A stretch of DNA of 64,000 nt from Prado023 sp963747335 (GCA_963747335.1 CAVVEV010000003.1:1-64000); one strand, 5' to 3'. Counted from the first letter of the stretch, positions 1 through 9,803 are shown. Numbers and translations: made by a program. Notes: generated from the sequence alone by a model not told the origin.

Positions 1-693
1 TTTATTCCTGCGCATTTTGACCCAACTTCTGATCACAAGATAGCACGATGCCCGCCAGGTGCACGACTGCCGACAGGAGAACATCTCCTCTATCCAAGAA
101 GGCTTAGATACTTTGTAGCATTATATGGGACCTCGTTGGGTTTATCGCTATTGGGATTGATACTTGGAACAAATATACGATTCGATACATTGATAACAGG
201 ATCACTGCAAGAAAATGCATTCTTGCTGATCCCCGTTGCGCTTTTTGAGACTACATTTCTGCTTATTCCCCCCACAATTATCAGCATGTATCACTTGATG
301 CAAGTGGCATCATTCCGGGGGAAGATTTCGATTAAAAGTGAACCGCAAGGAGCAAAAGTTTGTATGAGTCGATGTCATCACCCACAGGAATCGTCGTCTA
401 CTGGATGTCTTAAGCAGTCTATGGCAAACTTTTTTCCGATACTTAAACCCGAGCCCACTCAAGGCAAAAAGGACATGTACGATCTTGGCCTGACAACACC
501 ATGTACACTGATGTTGACAAAGGGAGAATATAAAATCTGCCTAAGCCGCAAAGATTACAGGCTTGACGAGCCTGCCACCATTACCAGCGCAGATGGTATT
601 GAGAAAGAATACAAGTTCAATCTTACCCCCATTCTCAGGCCAATCAAATCCAAGAAAGAAGGCAAGACTTCTACTGGCAAAAAAGATAATTGA
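1..693 (+). CDS. Membrane protein with PEGA-like domain, 5'-truncated
   Basis: The frame is open from base 1 with no start codon, so the N-terminus lies outside the window; 230 residues are visible. Two hydrophobic stretches (about residues 38-60 and 72-100) look like membrane helices. From about residue 107 to 210 the protein reads like a PEGA domain, a beta-rich surface domain: ISIKSEPQGAKV, then LGLTTPCTL, a GEYKICL strand and a YRL turn. The exact role is unknown. Base composition is AT-rich and unlike everything right of ~1 kb, so this gene is foreign to the main contig or chimeric. It converges on the cyclophilin fragment, with five bases between the two stop codons. Confidence 0.6.
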   Translation, partial: FIPAHFDPTSDHKIARCPPGARLPTGEHLLYPRRLRYFVALYGTSLGLSLLGLILGTNIRFDTLITGSLQENAFLLIPVALFETTFLLIPPTIISMYHLMQVASFRGKISIKSEPQGAKVCMSRCHHPQESSSTGCLKQSMANFFPILKPEPTQGKKDMYDLGLTTPCTLMLTKGEYKICLSRKDYRLDEPATITSADGIEKEYKFNLTPILRPIKSKKEGKTSTGKKDN

Positions 694-698
694 CAACA

Positions 699-980
699 TT
701 AAACCAAAAAAATTTTTGGGCCTTTAATAAAAAAAGTGTGTTTTTTTATCACCCTCGCTTCCTCGATTTTCACCTCTTTCACTGGCTTGTCGTTGGCTCC
801 CTTCTTCACCTTCGCCATGGCATCCACCACATCCATGCCCTCGATCACCTTTCCAAAGACCGGGTGCTTGCTGTCCAGGAAGTTGTTGTTCACCAGGTTG
901 ATGAAGAACTGGCTGCCGCCCGTGTTGGGCCCCGCATTGGCCATGCTGATGGTTCCGCGATCGTTCTTGCAGATCCGCGC
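699..980 (-). pseudogene. Cyclophilin-type peptidyl-prolyl isomerase, C-terminal fragment
   Basis: This is the C-terminal ~85 residues of a cyclophilin, which catalyses proline cis-trans isomerisation. The hallmark reads NDRGTISMANAGPNTGGSQF, followed by the usual HPVFGKVIEGMDVV. The N-terminal half is missing: just upstream of NDRG (about base 980) the frame runs into sequence unrelated to cyclophilins, exactly where a recombinase coding region starts on the other strand. The apparent C-terminal tail (KKHTFF...) passes through the terminator hairpin at 727-749. With one G fewer at the GGG near base 753 the frame would end in tandem TGA TAA stops, so an insertion error there is likely. Composition is intermediate between the AT-rich left end and the GC-rich remainder. 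Confidence 0.7.
727..749. terminator. Bidirectional intrinsic terminator
   Basis: A perfect 9-bp stem, ATAAAAAAA / TTTTTTTAT, closes a GTGTG loop and has A and T tracts on both sides. It lies between two convergent genes, as expected for a shared terminator. It sits inside the apparent reading frame of the cyclophilin tail, which suggests that gene's true stop lies just upstream of it. Confidence 0.55.
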
Positions 981-982
981 GC

Positions 983-1245
983 TACGAAACGACTGGGTGT
1001 TCCCCGGCCGCTTCCGCGGGGTCGCTGCGAGCACGGCCAGCGTGGGCGACACTCTGTCCCGCCTCCTCGGGCCCGGGTTCTCCGGGCACTCCCTACGCCA
1101 CCGGTTCGCCACACGGGCCTACGCCGGCAGCCGGGACATCCTCGCCGTGCAACGCCTCCTCGGGCACGCCTCACCGGCAACGACGCAGGTCTACGTGCAA
1201 GTGCCGATGGACTCCCTACGACAAGCCGTCAACGACGCCCGCTAG
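983..1245 (+). pseudogene. Tyrosine recombinase (integrase), C-terminal fragment
   Basis: About 85 residues of the catalytic core of a phage-type integrase, which recombines att sites. Visible are the H-x-x-R box (HSLRHRFAT), the second histidine in LLGHAS, and the nucleophilic tyrosine in TTQVYVQV near the end. The N-terminal arm-binding and core-binding regions are absent because the sequence switches to the cyclophilin fragment at ~980. Downstream lie a terminator, three 12-bp direct repeats and a tRNA 3'-end-like sequence, the usual company of an integrase beside its att site. It is probably the end of an integrated element truncated by a chimeric join. Confidence 0.75.
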
Positions 1246-1258
1246 GTAGCATCCCGCC

Positions 1259-1300
1259 GAGGCCCCACCCGCGTGCTCCCCCGTCCGCAGGTGGGGCCTC
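1259..1300 (+). terminator. Terminator hairpin after integrase fragment
   Basis: A perfect 11-bp inverted repeat, GAGGCCCCACC / GGTGGGGCCTC, starts 14 bases after the integrase stop. There is no T-tract, which is common in GC-rich actinobacteria. Confidence 0.6.
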
Positions 1301-1407
1301 CTGGCTGTCCTGGCGGGGGAGCGAGTTAAGCAAACTCTCCCTTTGCGGGCCGCGAGGGCGCGGCCGGTCCAAGCGATTCGGGCAGTAGGGCCAGAGGGGG
1401 GGCCTCC

Positions 1408-1443
1408 GGTGGCAGTTCTGGTGGCAGTTTCGGTGGCAGTTTC
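1408..1443 (+). repeat. Three tandem 12-bp direct repeats (possible integrase arm sites)
   Basis: Units are GGTGGCAGTTCT, GGTGGCAGTTTC and GGTGGCAGTTTC, contiguous and in phase. They lie between the integrase fragment and a tRNA 3'-end-like sequence. Integrases often bind short direct repeats flanking the att core, so arm-type sites are the favoured reading. This is inferred from placement only. Confidence 0.5.
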
Positions 1444-1520
1444 AGGCACAATGGGGGACGTCATGGGACTTTGATCCCTCATGCTGAGCACGGGAGAGAC
1501 CTCGCGGGAGCCCCAGAGAG

Positions 1521-1570
1521 CCGGATCTGAGACCCGATAGGTTTCTGGTTCGAGTCCAGATGGGGGAGCA
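1521..1570 (+). tRNA. tRNA 3'-half-like sequence, candidate att site
   Basis: A canonical T arm is present at 1544-1560: stem TCTGG / CCAGA around the loop TTCGAGT. It is followed by TGGGGGA, which could be the 3' acceptor strand, and GCA. No matching 5' acceptor strand or D arm is found upstream, so this is not a complete tRNA gene. A 3' tRNA remnant beside an integrase gene is the typical trace of an att site. A strong hairpin follows 13 bases later. The tRNA identity cannot be given. Confidence 0.35.
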
Positions 1571-1583
1571 TCGCAGCAGGTCA

Positions 1584-1615
1584 GAGGCCCTTTCCCGAGT
1601 CCGGGACAGGGCCTC
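1584..1615 (+). terminator. Strong hairpin after tRNA-like sequence
   Basis: Outer stem GAGGCCCT / AGGGCCTC and inner stem TCCCG / CGGGA close an AGTC loop, 13 paired bases in all. The position directly after the tRNA-like 3' end fits a tRNA-type terminator. Confidence 0.5.
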
Positions 1616-1724
1616 GTCGACGTTCGGCGTCGCGGGACGGTCCTGCTTCCGATCCGCAGTGCGCGACGGGAGAAGTCCACATCGGGTATGGACATGCCCG
1701 CAGTGGGCAGGGGCAGTGTGAGCG

Positions 1725-1748
1725 GCCCGGCCGTCCACGCGGCCGGGC
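1725..1748. terminator. Hairpin in non-coding region
   Basis: A perfect 9-bp stem, GCCCGGCCG / CGGCCGGGC, with a 6-base loop, followed by TT. It is one of four strong hairpins between 1246 and 1989, a stretch in which no gene could be supported. Confidence 0.4.
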
Positions 1749-1761
1749 TTGCTCCTGTACT

Positions 1762-1806
1762 GAGGCCCCGCCGCGTTGTCTCCCCCGCGCCTCGCGGCGG
1801 GGCCTC
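1762..1806. terminator. Long GC hairpin upstream of trmB
   Basis: A perfect 14-bp inverted repeat, GAGGCCCCGCCGCG / CGCGGCGGGGCCTC, with a 17-base loop. It probably insulates trmB from the element to its left. The 183 bases between it and trmB hold nothing else recognisable. Confidence 0.45.
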
Positions 1807-1989
1807 GCCCCAAGCCACACCCGCGCGCCGTGGATCGAGTGGTGGGTGGGTCCCGTGCGTCGGGGGAGGGGATGGTGTTGGTGTCTGCGGAGTCGATAAT
1901 GGACGCCCTCATGCTGCGTGCTCTGATAGGGGGTTCCCTGGTGCAACCATGCCGGACCATGAACCACGGCCTACCGCCCGTCGGGCGCG

Positions 1990-2664
1990 ATGTCTGAGGG
2001 CGCTCCGGCGCGCCGCATTCGGACGTTCCACCCGCGGCGCAGCAGGACCACCCCCTCGGCCGCCTCGGCCCTGATCCGCCTGCTCCCCGGGTGGGGCATT
2101 GATGTCGCGACCACCTCAGCGCACCTCGCCGACGCCTTCAACCCACCCCGGCCGGTGGTGCTCGAGATCGGCTCAGGCATGGGGGAGACGACCCTGGCGA
2201 TGGCCGCCGCCGACCCCGGCACCGGGATCGTCGCAGTTGACGTGCACACCCCGGGCATCGGGGCGCTGCTGGCGGGCGCTGAGAGGCAGGCCCTGGGCAA
2301 TGTGCGGGTCTGCATCGGGGATGCCGTCGAGCTCATGGATCGGCTCGCCCCCGGCTCGCTCGTGGGGATCCGCGCCTACTTCCCCGACCCGTGGCCCAAG
2401 GTCCGCCACCACAAGCGCCGGCTCGTCCAGCCCGCGTTCGTCCATCGTGCCGCGATGCTCGTGGCACCGGGCGGGACTCTGCACCTGGCCACCGACATCG
2501 CCGACTACGCCGACCAGATGCTGGCGGTGTGCTCCGCCGAACCGCTGCTGGACATCGGGAACGGGCTGATCGCCCGACCCGAGTGGCGTCCGATCACCGG
2601 CTACGAGCGGCGGGGATTGGCCGCCGGTCGTCCCAGTGCCGACCTCATCGCCACGCGCCGCTGA
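1990..2664 (+). CDS. trmB: tRNA (guanine-N7-)-methyltransferase
   Basis: The 224-residue protein transfers a methyl group from S-adenosylmethionine to N7 of guanine 46 in the tRNA variable loop. The SAM site is seen as VVLEIGSGMGE (about 57-66). The diagnostic TrmB block YFPDPWPKVRHHKRRL lies at about 130-145, and a TDIADYA motif follows. Length fits the family. It is preceded by the hairpin-rich non-coding region and ends 28 bases from a convergent oxidoreductase gene, so it is transcribed alone. No strong ribosome-binding site precedes the ATG. Confidence 0.9.
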   Translation: MSEGAPARRIRTFHPRRSRTTPSAASALIRLLPGWGIDVATTSAHLADAFNPPRPVVLEIGSGMGETTLAMAAADPGTGIVAVDVHTPGIGALLAGAERQALGNVRVCIGDAVELMDRLAPGSLVGIRAYFPDPWPKVRHHKRRLVQPAFVHRAAMLVAPGGTLHLATDIADYADQMLAVCSAEPLLDIGNGLIARPEWRPITGYERRGLAAGRPSADLIATRR

Positions 2665-2692
2665 ACCCGCGGCGGGTGCCCCCGCAGGGCGC

Positions 2693-3364
2693 CTACCGGA
2701 CGATCCGCAGGTTGAACATCGGGCCCCCGACGGCTCCCATCAGTCGCAGCCAGAGGGGGAGCCACATCTCCGGGCCCCGGGCGGTGGTGATGTCGCCGAG
2801 GTCCAGGATGTCGGTCCAGCCGAACTCCCGGAGCAGTTCGGCGACCACTGCCTTGGCCTCGGAGTCGTTGCCGGACAGGAATACCGCGGTGGGCTCAGGG
2901 AGCATCCCGGGATTGGTCATCAGCGTCGCGTTCATGGTGTTCAGCGACTTCACGACCCGTGCCTCGGGGAAGGCTCGCTGCACCTGCTCGCCGAGGGAGT
3001 CGGTGTCCTTGACGGTGAGGGTCGGCGGGAACCCGAGGGAGAAGTCCAGTGGGTTCGCCACGTCGAGGACGACCTTGCCGGCGAGGTTGGCAGCCCCTGC
3101 CTCCGTCAGGGCCGCGATCGTGCCCGCGCCGTTCGTCGCATTCACCACGACGTCCGCCGCGGCGGCGACCGACGCCAGGTCGGCCAGAGGGACCGAGGGG
3201 TTCTCGGCGAGCCACTCGGCGATGGACCCCGGGGTGCCGTCGAGCGTCCGGATCATCGTGCGGTGGACGTCGCGTGTCCCCAGGGACACGTCGTGGCCGG
3301 TGCGGACGAATCCCTCGGCCAGTGAGCGGCCCACCATCCCGGTGCCCAGGATCCCGATGTTCAT
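2693..3364 (-). CDS. NADP/F420-dependent oxidoreductase-like protein
   Basis: A 223-residue Rossmann protein of the F420-dependent NADP reductase-like group, often annotated as an NAD(P)-binding domain protein. The N-terminus MNIGILGTGMVGRSLAEG holds the GxGxxG dinucleotide loop, and GTRD follows where the nucleotide phosphate would sit. The middle has the family pattern VVLDVANPLDF and VVKSLNTMNA. The start at 3364 is chosen because GAGGAGG lies just upstream. A substrate cannot be assigned; use of F420H2 versus NADPH is open. Confidence 0.75.
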   Translation of the reverse strand: MNIGILGTGMVGRSLAEGFVRTGHDVSLGTRDVHRTMIRTLDGTPGSIAEWLAENPSVPLADLASVAAAADVVVNATNGAGTIAALTEAGAANLAGKVVLDVANPLDFSLGFPPTLTVKDTDSLGEQVQRAFPEARVVKSLNTMNATLMTNPGMLPEPTAVFLSGNDSEAKAVVAELLREFGWTDILDLGDITTARGPEMWLPLWLRLMGAVGGPMFNLRIVR

Positions 3365-3533
3365 GAAGGCCTCCTCAACCGCTGCTCGTATGGCGCGGAC
3401 GGCCCTGCCGCTGAGGGATCGGGCCCGTCGCGCACCGTGGGCGCCGGCCACGATGCCCAGGACGCCCACGCTGTAGAACTGTGCACCAGTTGCGGTTGTT
3501 CCCTGCCCGTTGGCCGACGGCACCGAGGAACCT

Positions 3534-3594
3534 CGCGCCCGTTGCGGTGCAACCCGCAGCCGGCTCGCGGCCCGGAAGCACCGGAACGGGCGCA
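3534..3594. repeat. Imperfect inverted repeat in 321-bp gap
   Basis: The gap 3365-3685 holds no gene. It contains a large imperfect palindrome: the arm at 3534-3550 (CGCGCCCGTTGCGGTGC) matches the reverse complement of 3578-3594 at 15 of 17 positions. A second small hairpin (GTTCT / AGAAC) lies near 3630. It may act as a terminator for the pirin gene, or be a scattered palindromic element. Confidence 0.35.
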
Positions 3595-3685
3595 AGGCTG
3601 GCGTGGTGGGCCCTTGCCCTTCCGGTTCTCAGCCAGAACGGGTGCGAGGTATGTGCCGGGGCCGTGGCGACCGCGCCGAGCCCGG

Positions 3686-4654
3686 TCAGCCGTGGTGGGG
3701 CATGATCGCGCCCTCGGGGATGACCCCGAGTCGGCCACGCTGGTAGTCCTCGATGGCCTGGATCACCTCGGCCTTGGTGTTCATGACGAACGGGCCATAG
3801 GCGAACACCGGCTCGCGCAGCGGGACCCCGCCGAGCAGCAGGACATCGAGGGCCGGGCTGGCCACGGACTGGCTGGGCGCCGCCTCGAGCGTGATGTGGT
3901 CGCCGGATCCGAGGACCGCGAGCTGGCCGGAGTTGATCGGCTGCCCGTAGCCGCCCACGGTGCCGCGCCCGGACAGGGCATAGACCAGGGCGTTGAAGTC
4001 GGTGCGCCAGGGCAGCTCGAGGCGTGCCCCCGGGGCGAGGGTCGCATGCACGATGGAGATGGGGGACTGGCTCCGTCCAGGGCCGGTGTGCCCGGCGACG
4101 GTGCCAGCCAGGACTCGCACCAGGGCGCCGCCGTCGCCGCTGGAGACCAGCGTGACGTCGTCGCTCTCCAGCGGCTGGTAGGCGGGGGCCAGCCACTTCT
4201 TTGCGGCGGGCAGGTTGATCCAGAGCTGGATCCCGTGGAAGAGCCCACCGGACATGACCAGGGACTCCGGCGGGGTCTCGATGTGCAGGATCCCCGCGCC
4301 GGCGGTCATGTACTGGGTGCCGCCGTTCTCGATCACGCCGCCACCGCCGTGGGAGTCCTGGTGGATGAAGGCGCCGTCCATCAGGTACGTGAACGTCTCG
4401 AAGCCCCGGTGCGGATGCCAGTCGGTGCCCTTGGGCTCGCCGACGCCGTACTCGACCTCACCCATCTGGTCCATGTGCACGAACGGGTCGAGGTCGGCCT
4501 TGTCCACGCCCGCGAAGGCCCGGCGCACGGGGAACCCCTCGCCCTCGAAACCACGAGGGGCGGTCGTGACGGTCCGAACGGGGCGGGAGCGCCCGAGCGG
4601 ATCGGGCGCATCGATCCGGGGCAGGGTCATGGTGTCGGCGGTCACGGCGGGCAT
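3686..4654 (-). CDS. Pirin family protein
   Basis: A 322-residue bicupin of the pirin family. Characterised members bind iron and some have quercetinase activity. The N-terminal cupin has the four expected metal ligands: HPHRGFET (His80, His82) and GILHIE (His124, Glu126). The C-terminal half carries the second cupin (PWRTDFNALVYALSGRG) and ends with the family-typical GPFVMNTKAEVIQAIEDYQ. The start at 4654 is supported by AGGAGG six bases upstream; an upstream ATG at 4681 lacks such a site. It stands alone and its substrate is unknown. Confidence 0.88.
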   Translation of the reverse strand: MPAVTADTMTLPRIDAPDPLGRSRPVRTVTTAPRGFEGEGFPVRRAFAGVDKADLDPFVHMDQMGEVEYGVGEPKGTDWHPHRGFETFTYLMDGAFIHQDSHGGGGVIENGGTQYMTAGAGILHIETPPESLVMSGGLFHGIQLWINLPAAKKWLAPAYQPLESDDVTLVSSGDGGALVRVLAGTVAGHTGPGRSQSPISIVHATLAPGARLELPWRTDFNALVYALSGRGTVGGYGQPINSGQLAVLGSGDHITLEAAPSQSVASPALDVLLLGGVPLREPVFAYGPFVMNTKAEVIQAIEDYQRGRLGVIPEGAIMPHHG

Positions 4655-4744
4655 GCAGTCCTCCTGGGATAGTCTGTACAAGATTCAACTATATGGAGGG
4701 TAGGAGTATTCCGCCAGCCCTTGCGGCGGATGACGTCGGCGAGC

Positions 4745-5338
4745 TCAGCCCACGTAGGAGTAGGGGGACGGCTTCGTCGGGAGGGTGAGGGCGCGCGCGG
4801 ACTTCTTGAGCAGTTTCCTGTTCATCGCCATGATCCCTGCAGCGACCGCGATCGTCGCGGGGGACTGCGGGTCCTTGCGACGGGCGATGGGTCCGAGGAC
4901 GGCGTCCGAGCCCGTCACGATGGCACCCGCTGCGGCGCCGATGGCGACCTGGCTGGTGACCATCCGCCCCAGGTCCATGAGCGGCCCCGATCGGGGGCTG
5001 TGGGTGATCGCCCGTTGGGCGAGGACGGCGGCGGCCATCGTGGCGGCGTTCCCGGCCAGGATCATGCGGCGCTGCTTGGCAATCTGCTCCGGGGTCCGGG
5101 GAGTTTCCCCGAGGGAGCGCACGGCCGCCTTCTCGATGGCCAGTTGCGGTGCTGCGGTCATCGCGACGTAGAAGGACGAGATCGCCCCCGAGAGGGCGAC
5201 GTTCGCCAGGGGGATCTTCCGCAGCTTGCGCTGGATGCCGTGCTGGTACGGCCCGCTGGCAGCCACCAGCACCGTCGACCGCCGCGCGACGTCCACCCCC
5301 GGCTGCGGCTTCATGAGGGCGTTGAGCCGATCATTCAT
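4745..5338 (-). CDS. Hypothetical hydrophobic protein
   Basis: A 197-residue protein of unknown function. The start at 5338 has GGAGGA just upstream. Alanine-rich hydrophobic segments near residues 50-70, 100-118, 140-160 and 172-186 suggest membrane association, but polar residues interrupt them. The C-terminus is basic (NRKLLKKSAR). No family motif was recognised. It is divergent from mutY, with only 79 bases between the two starts. Confidence 0.6.
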   Translation of the reverse strand: MNDRLNALMKPQPGVDVARRSTVLVAASGPYQHGIQRKLRKIPLANVALSGAISSFYVAMTAAPQLAIEKAAVRSLGETPRTPEQIAKQRRMILAGNAATMAAAVLAQRAITHSPRSGPLMDLGRMVTSQVAIGAAAGAIVTGSDAVLGPIARRKDPQSPATIAVAAGIMAMNRKLLKKSARALTLPTKPSPYSYVG

Positions 5339-5417
5339 GTGATTCCTCCAGGCGGTCGTTGCCCTGAGTATCGCGCGTGCCGGACCCCTCGTGCAGGCCA
5401 GTGGGTCCGGCCGGACA

Positions 5418-6362
5418 ATGGAGTCCATGCCGACAGGGGTGGACGGGGCCAGCGCTGCGCCCTCGCCAGGGGACTGTGCGAGGGCGCCCGGCTCGGTGCC
5501 GGGGATCGTCGGGGACTGGTTCGACGAGCATCGACGCGACCTGCCCTGGCGAGCGGCGGACCGCACCCCGTGGGGGGTGCTGGTCAGTGAGGTGATGCTG
5601 CAGCAGACGCCGGTGGTGCGGGTCGTTCCTGCCTGGGCCGCCTGGATGCAGCGCTGGCCGCAGCCAGCCGATCTCGCCGCGGACTCCCCGGGGGAGGCCG
5701 TGCGGCAGTGGGATCGGCTGGGCTACCCGAGACGGGCGCTGAACCTGCACGCGGCGGCAGGCGCCGTGGTGGATCGCCACGGGGGCCGCGTCCCGGAGAC
5801 CGAGGCGGACCTCCGGGCGCTGCCCGGGGTCGGGGAGTACACGGCTGCCGCGGTGCGCGCCTTCGCCTTCGGGCAGCGCTCGGTCGTGCTCGACACGAAC
5901 GTCAGGCGGGTCCTCGCCCGGCTGCTCGGCGGCGAGGAGCAGCCACCGCCCAGCTTGACCGTCGGCGAGCGTGCACGGGCAGAGGCGTTGGTTCCGGTCG
6001 ACGGGCGGGAGGCCGCTCACTGGTCGGCGGCGGTCATGGAGCTGGGGGCGCTCGTGTGCACGGCGGCGTCGCCACGATGCTCGGACTGCCCGGTCCTGGG
6101 GATGTGCGCCTGGGTGCGGGCGGGGCGGCCGGCCTACGACGGACCGGAGCGAAGGGTTCAGCGGTTCGCGGGCACGGACAGGCAGGTCCGGGGCCGGATC
6201 ATGGCGGTGCTGCGGGAGTCTGAGGGCTCCGTGGGACGCCCGGAGATCGAGGCGGCGTGGGACGAGGCCATCCAGCGCGAGCGGGCGCTCGATGGCTTGG
6301 TGGCCGACGGCCTCGTCGAGCTTGTCGACGACGACCGCTACGGATTGCCCAGTCGGGCGTGA
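5418..6362 (+). CDS. mutY: A/G-specific adenine DNA glycosylase
   Basis: MutY removes adenine mispaired with 8-oxoguanine in base-excision repair. The helix-hairpin-helix glycosylase core is clear: SEVMLQQTP with catalytic Glu (about 58), LPGVGEYTAAA (about 135-145), and the catalytic Asp in VLDTNVRRVLAR (about 159). The iron-sulfur cluster is intact as C-x6-C-x2-C-x5-C (CTAASPRCSDCPVLGMC). The usual C-terminal Nudix-like 8-oxoG reader is replaced by a ~60-residue helical tail, as in short actinobacterial MutYs. Candidate ATGs are 5391, 5418 and 5427; none has a good ribosome-binding site, so the start is uncertain. Confidence 0.9.
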   Translation: MESMPTGVDGASAAPSPGDCARAPGSVPGIVGDWFDEHRRDLPWRAADRTPWGVLVSEVMLQQTPVVRVVPAWAAWMQRWPQPADLAADSPGEAVRQWDRLGYPRRALNLHAAAGAVVDRHGGRVPETEADLRALPGVGEYTAAAVRAFAFGQRSVVLDTNVRRVLARLLGGEEQPPPSLTVGERARAEALVPVDGREAAHWSAAVMELGALVCTAASPRCSDCPVLGMCAWVRAGRPAYDGPERRVQRFAGTDRQVRGRIMAVLRESEGSVGRPEIEAAWDEAIQRERALDGLVADGLVELVDDDRYGLPSRA

Positions 6363-6424
6363 GTTCGTACCGAGGAGTGCGCCGATCCGTCACGACGGGC
6401 CTGGGCTGCCCGCCGCGAGCGAGC

Positions 6425-8320
<1,896 letters not shown>

Positions 8321-8321
8321 G

Positions 8322-9764
8322 TCATTCCCCTTCCTTCAGCGCGGCGGATGCCGGCGCCCCGTCTGTGAACGCGTTGAGCAGCAGCGTGAGCAGGAATGAG
8401 GCCGCCTGCGGGTCCACGCCCTCGGTGTCCGCGTTCGCCCCGTACACCGCGGCGCTGCGCGGCTGGGGGCTGTCCGGGTGCGTGGCGTACGCGACTGCCG
8501 CTGCCAGGTCGGTGGCGAACGTCTCCACGACCCCGGGCTGCGGCTGCGGCCCGGTCACCGCCATGTGCAGGGCATTGGGCAGCTGCTGGCCGTTGAACCT
8601 CCAGCCGCGGGCCACCATGGCGTCGTTGACGTGATAGATGTCGAACTCATCCGAGGTGAACGAGAAGCAGAAGGTCGGCGCGCCCATGAGTCGCAGCTCG
8701 GGGTGGCTGGTGACCACGTCCTGCATCGCGAAGGCGGTGTCGAAGATCCGCTTCGCGCGGTCGCGGTAGCCCTGCTTGCCGTAGTTGACCATCGCCGCCC
8801 ACGTGGCCGCGATCAGGCCTCCCGAGCGGCTTCCCGCCAGGCCGGGTGAGCCGTAGGCACCACCCTTCCACCCGGGTTGGAGGAAGTAGTGGTGCTGGCG
8901 CATCCAGGAGTCCCGCCACGCCAGGACTGAGGTGCCCTTGAGCCCGTAGCCGTACTTGTGGGTATCGGCTGAGATGGAGCTCACCCCGGGGAGCCGGAAG
9001 TCGAAGAGCGGGATGTTGGGGTACCCCAGCTCCTGGCCCCACGGCAGGATGAACCCGCCGAGGCAGGCGTCCACGTGCAGGTAGGTCCCGTGCTTGACGG
9101 CGAGGTCTGACAGCGCGGCGATCGGGTCGATCGTGCCGTAGGCGTAGTTCCCTGCCGTGCCGATCAGCATCGCGGTCTCGGGGACGATGTGGTCTGCGAC
9201 GAAGTCGATGTCGACCATCGTCGTGACCGGGTCGACCGGTGCCACGACCACATCGAGCCCGAAGAGGTGGGCGCCCTTCGTGAACGCCGGGTGGGCCGTC
9301 TCCGGCCAGATCATCTGCGGGCGCGCCACCCCGCGCTCCTGGGCGATGTTCCGGTAGGCCAGCACGGAGTTCAGGATGCTCTCGGTGCCGCCGAACCCGA
9401 GCGTCCCGCAGGGCGTCAGGCTCGGATCCCGCTGCGTCACCGCGTCGGCATTGAGCATGTCCAGGGTCATGGCGATGATCTCGGACTCGAAGCGGCTCAT
9501 CGAGGGGCACATGTCGCGCTGCAGCGCGTTGGTGTGGTTGAAGAACCCGAAGCACTCGTTCAGGAAGTCGTAGTGCTCATGCTCGCCCTGGTAGATGCTG
9601 CCCGAGACCTTGCCGCCCTCCCACTTGGAGTCCTCCTCGGCCGCCATCTCCCGGAGCTGGGCGAGGATCGCCCCACGGTCCATCCCCTCCTCGGGGAACT
9701 CGCGGATCACCCCGTACCGCTCTGCGTAGGGGTACATGGCGCGGTGGATCGCGTCGAGGTCCAT
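8322..9764 (-). CDS. PLP-dependent decarboxylase/lyase, sphingosine-1-phosphate lyase-like
   Basis: A 480-residue fold-type I PLP enzyme of the group II decarboxylase superfamily. The PLP lysine is in SADTHKYGYGLKGTSV, and the aspartate pairing with the pyridine nitrogen is in HVDACLGGF. The N-terminal pattern (VSGSIYQGEHEHYDFLNECF and HTNALQRDMCPSM) resembles sphingosine-1-phosphate lyases more than glutamate decarboxylases. The substrate is therefore a phosphorylated amino alcohol or an amino acid; the sequence does not decide. Upstream in the operon are a phosphatase-like gene and a sugar kinase, downstream glgB. Confidence 0.8.
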   Translation of the reverse strand: MDLDAIHRAMYPYAERYGVIREFPEEGMDRGAILAQLREMAAEEDSKWEGGKVSGSIYQGEHEHYDFLNECFGFFNHTNALQRDMCPSMSRFESEIIAMTLDMLNADAVTQRDPSLTPCGTLGFGGTESILNSVLAYRNIAQERGVARPQMIWPETAHPAFTKGAHLFGLDVVVAPVDPVTTMVDIDFVADHIVPETAMLIGTAGNYAYGTIDPIAALSDLAVKHGTYLHVDACLGGFILPWGQELGYPNIPLFDFRLPGVSSISADTHKYGYGLKGTSVLAWRDSWMRQHHYFLQPGWKGGAYGSPGLAGSRSGGLIAATWAAMVNYGKQGYRDRAKRIFDTAFAMQDVVTSHPELRLMGAPTFCFSFTSDEFDIYHVNDAMVARGWRFNGQQLPNALHMAVTGPQPQPGVVETFATDLAAAVAYATHPDSPQPRSAAVYGANADTEGVDPQAASFLLTLLLNAFTDGAPASAALKEGE

Positions 9765-9803
9765 CGTGGTTCCTTCCTGGATGGTGCGTGCGGTGGAGGG
9801 CTG

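Noticed and set aside
736..1245. A 169-residue frame running from the low-GC part into the integrase end
   Set aside because: Its first half is the antisense of the cyclophilin fragment; only the part after ~983 looks like a recombinase. It is an artefact of the join.
1408..1443. CRISPR array
   Set aside because: Repeats are 12 bp and contiguous with no spacers; no cas gene is in the window.
1487..1570. Complete tRNA gene
   Set aside because: T arm and 3' acceptor-like strand are present, but no matching 5' acceptor strand, D arm or proper anticodon arm could be found.
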